Part shown: positions 1 to 5,460 of the stretch, in pieces
Numbering within the stretch: position 1 is the first letter of the stretch
Layout of the letters: the number at the start of each line of letters is the position of its first letter
From: Thermoproteota archaeon
Lineage (GTDB): Archaea; Korarchaeota; Korarchaeia; Korarchaeales; Korarchaeaceae
Assembly (NCBI GenBank): GCA_003661265.1
Contig: QMVU01000080.1
Span: 1 to 5,990 of the forward strand
Reading direction: 5' to 3'
DNA length: 5,990 bases
The notes under the pieces: generated by a model
Databases searched by the model: none
What the model was told of the DNA's origin: nothing
What the model saw: the letters and a program-made list of their open reading frames with translations, nothing else
Made by a program: the position numbers and the translations under genes

Positions 1-22
1 ATAGAACAATATTCGGAGGATT

Positions 23-318
23 CTAAAAAACGTCTGTTTTAGACCCATCAATTATAATTCCCAGATCAGGAAAATAAGTTTTAACAGCATGCCTAAGAAA
101 TGAATCTAAGTTTATCTGTGAGACAACAGCTTTTGTAACAAGCCTAGAGCACTCAATAGCCAATCTTAGCTGAACTTCTCTCTAATTATTACTGTAGGAG
201 TTCATTCTCCTTGAATTTCTTGTCTTGTAGCTAGAAGAATCAATTCTTTGTATAGTGAGGGCATTGACAACTCAACATTGAAAATTTGTGGGAAGGGCTG
301 ATCTTTGTATGAACAAAC
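23..318 (-). pseudogene. Decayed gene remnant (unknown family), frameshifted and interrupted
   Basis: Two protein-like segments in different minus-strand frames follow one another. The first (318 down to 202) contains DQPFPQIFNVELSMPSLYKE and LILLATRQEIQGE, then TGA. The same frame continues TPTVIIRE; shifting by one base at about 181-184 opens a second segment (181 down to 23) with EVQLRLAIECSRLVTKAVV, FLRHAVKTYFPDL and GIIIDGSKTDVF, then TAG. Neither segment has a convincing start: the ATG at 205-203 has AAGGAG before it but reaches a stop after seven codons. The residue make-up (helix-like stretches, balanced charge) looks like real protein, and the two parts read naturally when joined. 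I do not recognise the family. It overlaps the 3' end of the deacetylase-like gene on the same strand. The evidence is pattern only; chance open frames of 38 and 52 codons are possible in AT-rich DNA. Confidence 0.35.
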
Positions 319-1466
319 TTATCTTTTGTCATAATAGGCCCACAATGAACGATAAGAAGCGGGTAGGATTCACCACTCTCTTGGTTTGAGGTTTGCGATT
401 GTACTAAACCAACTTGTTTGGAGGCTTCCCATTGTATGAATGCTTCGTACATCTCTGGGAGAGTTTTCCATTCTACCTTTCCGGCTTTTACATATGGCTG
501 TATCGCATCTAGCCATTTTTCCAACAAATCCTCCTTAATGTTTGGAGAACCTATGCTCCATCCAAGGTAGAATATGTTTACCTTGTCCGCCTCTGCATAA
601 GATAGTGCTTCTTCCAACAAGTCGATGTAAGTATCTATGTCTTCTTCGGTGAACTTGTCTTCACCCCCAACTCCTAACTTCCCTTCCATCTCCTCTTTCA
701 TACCCTTTAGAACTCCACTTGCAGGCAATATTACTAGCCTACCATTTGGATCGACTTCAAGCCAGTTTCTTCCTGTGCTGGTTCTCCAGGGATGCATCCT
801 GTCCTTTTGATTCACAGGGAAGGTATCGTGGCAAGCAGCTGGGCTAGGGCAGTTTCTGAACTCTGCTGGCCTTTCGTTTTCGGGCATCGACATCACACAG
901 TATGCAACGGTTCCAGTCGTGAACTCATATCCAGCATCTGCTGCCGCCCTTACCCAATCTAAAGTTGAACAAATGCCGGAGACATGCCTTATCTTAATTC
1001 CTGTCAAAGACTCAATAGCTCTTTTCATCTCAGCAAGCTTAGAAGCAAAACTTTCCTGCGTAAGACCTTCTTTTTCAACAGCCCCGCCGAGATCTGCGTG
1101 AACCCCGAGACCATGGCCTCTCTCAAATAACTCCCTCAGAACATTATCGTTCCAACGTTTACAAGCTTCTATGAACTCAGGGCTTGCTTCAAACGTCGCT
1201 TTTGCGCCATATTTTTCGATTACGCTAGCAAATTTTCTTGCCACATCGGCGTGTTTTTTAAAGACTTCTTCATTTACGACTTCCTCGTCCCATCCCTCAA
1301 GATGGACCATAATACCTATGTAAAGGGTTCCTTTTTTCCTAGAGGGTGATGTTGGGATAAAAGTAGGCCTGATAGGCCTTTCAAAATACCTTTGAAGTCC
1401 AACTAGCAGGATTCCTGTGATTAGGATACCCATTAAAAGCACGATTATTAGCTTTCTCATCACCAT
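240..1466 (-). CDS. Membrane-anchored polysaccharide deacetylase-like protein
   Basis: This 408-residue protein begins with a signal anchor (basic MVMRK, then a hydrophobic helix at about residues 6-24) and a Pro/Ser/Lys linker (30-46), so the body should lie outside the membrane. The body (47-350) resembles the NodB-type deacetylase beta/alpha barrel: a first strand with IGIMVHLEGWD (H55, E57, D60), a helix, YGAKATFEASPEF (87-98), then ERGHGLGVHADLGG, where H118 and H123 match the family's H-x(4)-H metal motif, and later the AADAGYEFTTGT segment. The usual TFDDG motif is absent and replaced by HLEGW, so the chemistry may differ; carbohydrate deacetylation or hydrolysis at the cell surface is an inference. 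The barrel seems to end near residue 350. The last 55 or so residues are unlike it, with a Cys/His cluster (SCQCPH), and overlap a gene remnant. The start could be ATG 1466, GTG 1463 or ATG 1460; GGGAG at 1470-1474 serves all three. Confidence 0.8.
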   Translation of the reverse strand: MVMRKLIIVLLMGILITGILLVGLQRYFERPIRPTFIPTSPSRKKGTLYIGIMVHLEGWDEEVVNEEVFKKHADVARKFASVIEKYGAKATFEASPEFIEACKRWNDNVLRELFERGHGLGVHADLGGAVEKEGLTQESFASKLAEMKRAIESLTGIKIRHVSGICSTLDWVRAAADAGYEFTTGTVAYCVMSMPENERPAEFRNCPSPAACHDTFPVNQKDRMHPWRTSTGRNWLEVDPNGRLVILPASGVLKGMKEEMEGKLGVGGEDKFTEEDIDTYIDLLEEALSYAEADKVNIFYLGWSIGSPNIKEDLLEKWLDAIQPYVKAGKVEWKTLPEMYEAFIQWEASKQVGLVQSQTSNQESGESYPLLIVHCGPIMTKDKFVHTKISPSHKFSMLSCQCPHYTKN

Positions 1467-1469
1467 TAA

Positions 1470-1474
1470 CTCCC
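1470..1474 (-). promoter_or_regulatory. Ribosome binding site of the deacetylase-like gene
   Basis: GGGAG on the minus strand lies 3 bases before ATG 1466, 6 before GTG 1463 and 9 before ATG 1460. By spacing, the GTG or the second ATG is at least as likely a start as the first; the difference is two residues at most. Confidence 0.5.
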
Positions 1475-1483
1475 ATAGTTGAT

Positions 1484-1588
1484 TTAGCGGTATGGAGGGA
1501 CAGATCTCCCAAGATACCCTGAAATTTTTCTACTTGAAGCAAGCACAATCCTAGAGCTAAAACAGAATCTTATTTTGCTAGATCGCAT
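1484..1588 (-). CDS. Possible 34-codon leaderless small ORF or leader peptide
   Basis: ATG at 1588 opens a 34-codon frame ending TAA at 1486-1484, 17 bases before the ATG of the deacetylase-like gene. The peptide is basic and serine/arginine-rich (begins MRSSKIRFCFSSR, ends GRSVPPYR) and matches nothing I know. There is no ribosome binding site, but a TATA-like box is centred about 25 bases before the ATG, which is the spacing of archaeal leaderless transcripts. A chance frame inside the leader of the downstream gene is the simplest alternative, so this is a weak call. Confidence 0.18.
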   Translation of the reverse strand: MRSSKIRFCFSSRIVLASSRKISGYLGRSVPPYR

Positions 1589-1589
1589 A

Positions 1590-1604
1590 AAGTTCAGTGA
1601 ACTT
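1590..1604. repeat. Perfect 15-base palindrome, candidate operator
   Basis: AAGTTCAGTGAACTT is two 7-base arms around a single central G with no mismatch. On the minus strand it lies directly after a TATA-like box (1609-1617) and just before the expected transcription start at about 1587, where a bound dimeric repressor would block polymerase. The symmetry and position are visible; the regulatory role is inferred. Confidence 0.4.
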
Positions 1605-1608
1605 GGGA

Positions 1609-1617
1609 ATTAAAAAG
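1609..1617 (-). promoter_or_regulatory. TATA-like box in front of the deacetylase-like gene
   Basis: The minus strand reads GGAAAGCTTTTTAATTCCC. The purine-rich run before CTTTTTAAT resembles an archaeal BRE plus box A. A start about 25 bases downstream falls at the palindrome edge (about 1587), giving a leader of about 120 bases before the deacetylase-like gene. A second AT-rich run (AAAAATTT, 1522-1529) would instead give a leader of about 33 bases; I cannot choose between them. Confidence 0.35.
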
Positions 1618-1683
1618 CTTTCCTTGAAGAAGGGTACAAATCAAATTAACGGGTAAACTAATTGTGGGTTGGCAGGAGTAAGG

Positions 1684-1701
1684 CATTCGCTTGTTCGAAT
1701 G
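1684..1701 (-). terminator. Hairpin just after the MetE-like gene
   Basis: CATTCG and CGAATG form a perfect 6-base stem with a 6-base loop, starting 5 bases after the stop codon of the MetE-like gene. No T-run follows directly (a TTTTT comes about 70 bases later at 1612-1616), so it may be a 3' end structure rather than a classic terminator. Confidence 0.3.
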
Positions 1702-1706
1702 AGTTT

Positions 1707-2807
1707 CTATTCCATGCCCTGTAGAGATTCATTTACCCTTGAAACTGCTTCAGCAGTGCGCTTTAGACACTCAATGGCGCATTTATAGCTCGGAAAGGAT
1801 CTTAGTCCGCATTCTGGACCGGCGAATTTAACCCTATCACATCCGAATAGGTCTATCGCTTTCATAAGCCGCTTAAAGAGGAGGTCTACATCTTCAAGAA
1901 ATCGAATCGGATCTATCTTGGACTTTCGAATACACTTCCATATCTCTCCTATCTCCTCCTCTATAGCTTCCTTTTTGGATCTCATCAAGTGCCTTTTAAT
2001 GAGGGCATCAAAGTCCGTGCACGCTATGCTAGCCTTCAGAAACATATCTTTCTCATCCAGTAAAGATCTAACCATTGGAGAACTGTAAATTGGATCATCT
2101 ACATGCGATTCGACAATGTCAAGCGATGTTAAATCCCAGAAGATCTTGTTTGAAGTGCTGTGGAGATGAATACACGTTTTCGCGCCCTTAGACTTGCAGG
2201 CTGAGAATATTTCCTCCCAAGCATTTAGGAGAACTTCTCTAGTTCTAGAACCGTAGTCCAATAAGGGGTCGTCTACAAGGCCGAGAACAGGCTCGTCCAT
2301 TGAAACAATTTCTACTCCTATTTTCTCACTTCTAAAAACATTTTCTCCAGCTATTTTGGCAAGAACATGCCCTAGCTGTTCTATAAGCCATGTACGGTCA
2401 ACTTCAGGTGAAAAGATTGAAGAAAGGGTGTAAGGACCTGTGATGCATATTTTAAGCCTTATAGGTTCATTTATTTCCTCGTAAAGTTCGCTAGCCCTTC
2501 TCTTTATGGCTTCAACCTCCGGAATGACGAGTTTATCTCCCTTAACTCTTATCGGTTCAACCACAACGTATCCTCTCTTGGATTTTTGAATACCGTTCAT
2601 GGATTCTAGAAACATTTCCATCATGTCTCTAAATTGAGGAAAGTTTGGAACGTCTATTCCTGCTTTTATCTTCATTAGAAGACCTTTAATTACCTCCTGC
2701 TCGAAGTAAAGCCATGATTCAGAACCTGGCTTGCTTTTTGCTCCCTCTAGAAACTTTTCAAAATCGCCTGAGAAAGGCAAACTTCCAACATCGTAGGATT
2801 CTATCAA
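1707..2807 (-). CDS. Stand-alone MetE C-terminal-domain-like protein (cobalamin-independent methionine synthase superfamily)
   Basis: This 366-residue protein has the single TIM barrel of the MetE catalytic half and lacks the N-terminal half of the roughly 750-residue bacterial enzyme, as in archaeal core-MetE and UROD/MetE-like proteins. Visible motifs are YDVGSLPF (5-12), ITGPYTLSSIF (122-132), SMDEPVLG (169-176, matching the homocysteine-binding DEPAL), CIHLHSTSN (212-220), DIVESH (230-235) and FAGPECGLRSFPSY (328-341, matching PDCGLK). In MetE zinc is held by the second His of HTHMC, that Cys, a Glu and the Cys of DCGL. Here H216, a Glu near 233 and C333 remain, but T218 takes the place of the first Cys. 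It is therefore a thiol methyl- or alkyltransferase-like protein, possibly folate-independent methionine synthesis, with unproven substrate. The TTG start at 2807 is favoured by GGTGG six bases upstream and by YDVGSLPF lying, as usual, at the N-terminus. Confidence 0.85.
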   Translation of the reverse strand: MIESYDVGSLPFSGDFEKFLEGAKSKPGSESWLYFEQEVIKGLLMKIKAGIDVPNFPQFRDMMEMFLESMNGIQKSKRGYVVVEPIRVKGDKLVIPEVEAIKRRASELYEEINEPIRLKICITGPYTLSSIFSPEVDRTWLIEQLGHVLAKIAGENVFRSEKIGVEIVSMDEPVLGLVDDPLLDYGSRTREVLLNAWEEIFSACKSKGAKTCIHLHSTSNKIFWDLTSLDIVESHVDDPIYSSPMVRSLLDEKDMFLKASIACTDFDALIKRHLMRSKKEAIEEEIGEIWKCIRKSKIDPIRFLEDVDLLFKRLMKAIDLFGCDRVKFAGPECGLRSFPSYKCAIECLKRTAEAVSRVNESLQGME

Positions 2808-2813
2808 TTGAAA

Positions 2814-2818
2814 CCACC
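2814..2818 (-). promoter_or_regulatory. Ribosome binding site supporting a TTG start
   Basis: The minus strand reads ATGGTGGTTTCAATTGATAG. GGTGG lies 6 bases before TTG 2807, the start in frame with the MetE-like protein. The ATG at 2820 is out of frame and cannot be the start. Confidence 0.5.
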
Positions 2819-2833
2819 ATAATTTGACCTCTC

Positions 2834-2865
2834 TATATACTGTGGTAAGTTGTTATGCGATATAA
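2834..2865 (-). promoter_or_regulatory. Two candidate TATA boxes of the MetE-like gene
   Basis: TTATAT (2860-2865, in TCTAATTATATCGC) would start transcription near 2837 and leave a leader of about 30 bases that keeps the GGTGG site. TATATA (2834-2839) would start near 2811, giving a nearly leaderless message that loses that site. The first fits the ribosome binding site better. These are pattern matches only. Confidence 0.4.
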
Positions 2866-3152
2866 TTAGAATCTCGGATGCCCCTAAGATAAGAGTCAAA
2901 GATTTTTAGGATGATCTCATCGTAGAGCGCGCTAAAGTAAAGTCTCCTTGAGGTAACCAGCTCTCAAGACATCCACCTGTTATTATGGGGCTTATAACGT
3001 GAGCTTAGTGCTCCAACTGCTAATCGCAGAAAATCAGAAGGTTCCTCTTCATCTATAAAGTAAGTCTATCCCAAAGCAGTTGGCAGATTGCTCGTTCTTT
3101 CCACTGGAAAGTAAAGGACTTTAGTTAGGTCCTTCAAGTTTGCCCGCTGGCC
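2853..3152 (-). pseudogene. Possible decayed gene in the divergent intergenic region
   Basis: This covers most of the 358-base gap between two divergent genes. One minus-strand frame runs about 100 codons from 3152 to the TAA at 2855-2853 and is broken only by TAG (3068-3066) and TGA (2966-2964). The pieces look like protein: NLKDLTKVLYFPVERTSN, then TYFIDEEEPSDFLRLAVGAL and SSRYKPHNNRWMS, then ELVTSRRLYFSALYDEIILK and IFDSYLRGIRDSNYIA. The TGA follows WMS and could be a mutated TGG. I do not recognise the family and see no start codon with a ribosome binding site. The frame runs under the promoter and leader of the plus-strand gene at 3166, so it cannot be a working gene as it stands. Stretches of 28-36 codons between stops can also occur by chance. 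Confidence 0.3.
3114..3134. repeat. Inverted repeat upstream of the isomerase-like gene
   Basis: AAGGAC and GTCCTT face each other across 9 bases, ending 31 bases before the ATG at 3166. The loop holds CTTTAGTT-like sequence that could act as a weak TATA box (start near 3147), so the repeat would flank the core promoter. A stronger TATA-like match, TCTATAAAG at 3051-3059, would give a leader of about 85 bases. The role is inferred. Confidence 0.25.
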
Positions 3153-3156
3153 TTAG

Positions 3157-3164
3157 GGTGATCC
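3157..3164 (+). promoter_or_regulatory. Strong Shine-Dalgarno site of the isomerase-like gene
   Basis: GGTGATCC is complementary to the archaeal 16S rRNA 3' end (GGATCACC), an 8-base match. Its GGTG core ends 5 bases before ATG 3166. This fixes the start and is the clearest archaeal translation signal in the window. Confidence 0.7.
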
Positions 3165-3165
3165 A

Positions 3166-4020
3166 ATGGAATGGAAGATAGGCTTCTGCCAGGGAGCTTT
3201 TGAATTCCTTGACCTTGAAAGTGCAGCTAGAACTCTATCAAAGCTGGGATGTGATGCTTTTGAGATTTGGTCTTATCACCCCCTAATAACTCCATATCTG
3301 GAAGGCAAAAAAGATCCATCAGAAATAACTAGACTTATGAGGAAGTATAACCTGAGCTACTCGGTCCATGCCCCGCACTATGACCTTAACATAGCTGGAT
3401 TAAACGATAGAATAAGACTTGAGTCCCTAAGACAAAGCATCGAGGCCGTTCAGTTCGCTGCTGAAATAGAGGCCGAACTCGTCGTTTTACATCCAGGAAA
3501 GAGGACGACGATAGAAGCTCCTGATGAGGTCTACTTGAAGAGATCTATTGAGTCCATTAAGGAGGTGTGTAAGGAGGCCGAGGAGCTTGGATTAAGGATA
3601 GGTTTGGAGAACATGGACGTGAAGAGAGTTCATTTTGCAAACAAGCCGGAGATCCTTCTATCTATTCTAGAAGGAGTAAACTCCGCGAATATGGGGATAA
3701 CCTTCGATGTCGCCCATGCCAACACCTGCATGAGGCCGGCTGATTTCCTCAGACCAATCGTAGATAAGGTGATACACGTGCACCTAAGTGATAACCTAGG
3801 TCCAGCATCCCCTTCCTTCCACATGTCTCTAGGAGCAGGAAGTGTGAATTTAGCTGAGGTTTTCGGGATTTTAATGGAAAATGGATATGAGGGGTTGTTG
3901 ATAGTAGAGGGAAAGGGAAGGGAATCGGAGGAATTCATAAAGAGGACGTTAAAAGAGATTAGAACTGCCATTGAAGTCGTAAAAAGTCAGTTAGAGGATA
4001 AAAAAGTTAAGAATGGCTGA
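3166..4020 (+). CDS. TIM-barrel sugar isomerase/epimerase or endonuclease IV-like protein
   Basis: This complete 284-residue protein of the AP endonuclease 2/xylose isomerase-like superfamily (PF01261) is a metal-dependent barrel. Metal-site positions of the fold are all present: FEIW (E33), YSVHAPHYDLN (H68, H71), VVLHPGK (H109), GLENM (E148), TFDVAHAN (D181, H184), VIHVHLSDN (H204, H206, D209), HMSLGAGSVN (H219) and LIVEGKG (E248). The SVHAPHYDLN and LGAGSVN motifs resemble both endonuclease IV and sugar-phosphate isomerase/epimerase members, and the two functions cannot be separated by eye. The lone barrel without DNA-binding loops, and its setting among metabolic genes, lean to a sugar or sugar-acid isomerase. 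It is the only plus-strand gene, divergent from the MetE-like gene and convergent with lysA, so it is probably transcribed alone. The start is set by the GGTGATCC site. The C-terminus ends in a lysine-rich tail. Confidence 0.85.
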   Translation: MEWKIGFCQGAFEFLDLESAARTLSKLGCDAFEIWSYHPLITPYLEGKKDPSEITRLMRKYNLSYSVHAPHYDLNIAGLNDRIRLESLRQSIEAVQFAAEIEAELVVLHPGKRTTIEAPDEVYLKRSIESIKEVCKEAEELGLRIGLENMDVKRVHFANKPEILLSILEGVNSANMGITFDVAHANTCMRPADFLRPIVDKVIHVHLSDNLGPASPSFHMSLGAGSVNLAEVFGILMENGYEGLLIVEGKGRESEEFIKRTLKEIRTAIEVVKSQLEDKKVKNG

Positions 4021-4027
4021 TAATGGC

Positions 4028-4074
4028 TCTTTTCCGTTAAGCTAGAATTCTTCATCGAAGATTTGTTAAAATCT
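4028..4074. terminator. Convergent-gene terminator region with two overlapping hairpins
   Basis: The 62 bases between the stop codons of the isomerase-like gene and lysA hold CTCTTTTCC (a T-run for the plus strand), a TCTTC-ATC-GAAGA stem (4049-4061) and an AGATTT-GTTA-AAATCT stem (4059-4074). The two stems share bases 4059-4061, so only one can form fully at a time. On the minus strand the second stem holds a short T-run (ATTTTAAC). They probably end transcripts from both sides. Confidence 0.4.
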
Positions 4075-4082
4075 GAATAGAT

Positions 4083-5372
4083 TCAGTCATTAGGAATTCT
4101 GTCCTTCGATATTAAGTCCTCATACGTTTCCCTTTCCCTGACCACGCTGACCTTAGCTTCATCAATGAGGATCATAGCGGGTCTTGGCCTTGAGTTGTAC
4201 TGGCTGGACATGCAGATCCCATAAGCTCCAACGTCGAAAATAGCCAAAAGATCGCCAGCTTCCATTTCTGGAAGTCTCACATCCCTTCCAAATACATCAG
4301 AACTCTCACAGATAGGACCTCCTACGTTATACCTCTCCTCCCCTTCAGGCTTATTCACCGGAACTATCTGATGTGCTGCTCCGTACATCGCTGGCCTCAT
4401 GAAATCGTTCATTCCAGCATCCACAAGAACCCATTTCCTGCCAAAGATCTCCTTCACATAATTCACTCTTGTAAGGAGGACGGAGGAATCAGCCACGATG
4501 TACCTTCCCGGCTCAAAAATAAGCTTGGGTTCCCCAAGATCGAGTTCTCCTATCTTCGTTCGTGTTAGTTCCAACAAAGTTCTGGCGTATTCCTTTAGAT
4601 AGTCTTTTCTTCCCCCATAAGTTATTCCAAGTCCACCTCCGAAGTCCAAGTACTCCAGCATTACACCCATTTCCTTTAGCTTAGATACCAGGTCAAAGAG
4701 CCTTAACGCTGCACTCCTAAAGGAGTCAACTTGAGTTATTTGGGAACCTATGTGGATGTGAATTCCCTTAACCTCAATGTGCTCCATTTTCATTGCCATC
4801 TCATATGCCTTAAGGGCGCTCTCGAAATCCAGTCCGAATTTGGAGTATTTTGCTCCCGTCACATCGTGAGGGTGGGTTCTTACAGGAACATCTGGGTTCA
4901 GCCTCACCCCTATTCTCGCCTTTTTTCCCAGTTTAGAAGCTATTCTCTCTATCTTTCTCAGCTCCTCCAATGATTCCACGTTTATTGCTCCAATTTCTCC
5001 CTCTATTGCCATTTTTAGCTCATCCTCTCCCTTACTAACTCCATCAAATACTATTTTCTCAGGGTTCACCCCCACCTTTAGGGCTATGTACAGCTCTCCA
5101 CCAGAAACTACTTCAGCTCCAGCTCCCTCTTCCTTCAGGATAGAGCAGACAGCTAAGTTTGGGTTTGCCTTGTAAGCATAGGCTATGAGGACACGAGGAT
5201 AAGAGTTAAAGGCATCTCTAAATCTCCTGTAGTTTTCCCTTATCCTTTGGGCATCAATCACGTAGAGAGGGGTTCCAAACCTTTCAGCAAGCTCAACTAG
5301 ATCATGTCCCCGAATGCAAAGGTGTCCCCTCTCGTTTACCCAAAGATTCTCCCTTTTAACCTGTCTCTCCAT
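4083..5372 (-). CDS. lysA: Diaminopimelate decarboxylase
   Basis: Converts meso-diaminopimelate to L-lysine and CO2, the last step of the DAP lysine pathway; cytoplasmic, PLP-dependent, fold type III, normally a dimer. The 429-residue length is normal for the family. Motifs in order: FGTPLYVID (32-40), AYAYKANPN with the PLP lysine K68, GGELYIAL (91-98), HIHIGSQI (205-212), DFGGGLGITYGG (phosphate-binding glycine loop, 243-254), EPGRYIV (287-293), DAGMNDFMRP (318-327), GPICESSDVFGRD with catalytic C355 and E356 contributed across the dimer (352-364), and DVGAYG with Y384. All key residues are present, so it should be active. The CESSD signature separates it from ornithine/arginine decarboxylases. 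The ATG at 5372 has only a weak GGTAGTG before it, but a TATA-like box 26-35 bases upstream suggests a very short leader. A threonine synthase-like gene lies 88 bases upstream on the same strand. LysA implies the DAP route rather than the LysW (alpha-aminoadipate) route for lysine. Confidence 0.95.
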   Translation of the reverse strand: MERQVKRENLWVNERGHLCIRGHDLVELAERFGTPLYVIDAQRIRENYRRFRDAFNSYPRVLIAYAYKANPNLAVCSILKEEGAGAEVVSGGELYIALKVGVNPEKIVFDGVSKGEDELKMAIEGEIGAINVESLEELRKIERIASKLGKKARIGVRLNPDVPVRTHPHDVTGAKYSKFGLDFESALKAYEMAMKMEHIEVKGIHIHIGSQITQVDSFRSAALRLFDLVSKLKEMGVMLEYLDFGGGLGITYGGRKDYLKEYARTLLELTRTKIGELDLGEPKLIFEPGRYIVADSSVLLTRVNYVKEIFGRKWVLVDAGMNDFMRPAMYGAAHQIVPVNKPEGEERYNVGGPICESSDVFGRDVRLPEMEAGDLLAIFDVGAYGICMSSQYNSRPRPAMILIDEAKVSVVRERETYEDLISKDRIPND

Positions 5373-5397
5373 TTCACTACCATTGCTTAAGCCGTAG

Positions 5398-5407
5398 AAA
5401 AATTTAA
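5398..5407 (-). promoter_or_regulatory. TATA-like box of lysA
   Basis: The minus strand reads CCCTTAAATTTTTC. TTAAATTTTT is centred about 31 bases before the lysA ATG, so transcription would start near 5378 and leave a leader of about 6 bases. This would let lysA be expressed apart from the upstream threonine synthase-like gene. It is a pattern match. Confidence 0.45.
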
Positions 5408-5408
5408 G

Positions 5409-5420
5409 GGAAGAACTTCC
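5409..5420. repeat. Inverted repeat abutting the lysA promoter
   Basis: GGAAG-AA-CTTCC is a perfect 5-base inverted repeat with a 2-base centre, directly upstream of the lysA TATA-like box in the BRE position. It could be a regulator site, for example for an Lrp-family protein, but that is inference and short repeats occur by chance. Confidence 0.3.
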
Positions 5421-5460
5421 TCTCTATTTTTAGCTAAGAGCACATATGATCGTCCAAAGC

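Noticed and set aside
919..1101. Plus-strand open frame of 60 codons
   Set aside because: It lies wholly inside the deacetylase-like gene on the other strand, has no ribosome binding site and has a composition typical of antisense reading.
2818..2820. ATG as start of the MetE-like gene
   Set aside because: It is out of frame with the conserved protein; the in-frame TTG at 2807 has a ribosome binding site at proper spacing.
2964..3068. Recoding of the internal TAG and TGA as pyrrolysine or selenocysteine
   Set aside because: No start codon, no recognisable family and no clear recoding hairpin after the stops; decay or chance is simpler.
3630..3971. Minus-strand open frame of 113 codons
   Set aside because: It is antisense to the isomerase-like gene, whose metal-site motifs cover this same stretch.
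4371..4973. Two plus-strand open frames (4371-4568 and 4731-4973)
   Set aside because: Both are antisense to conserved lysA sequence and show no start signals or family motifs.
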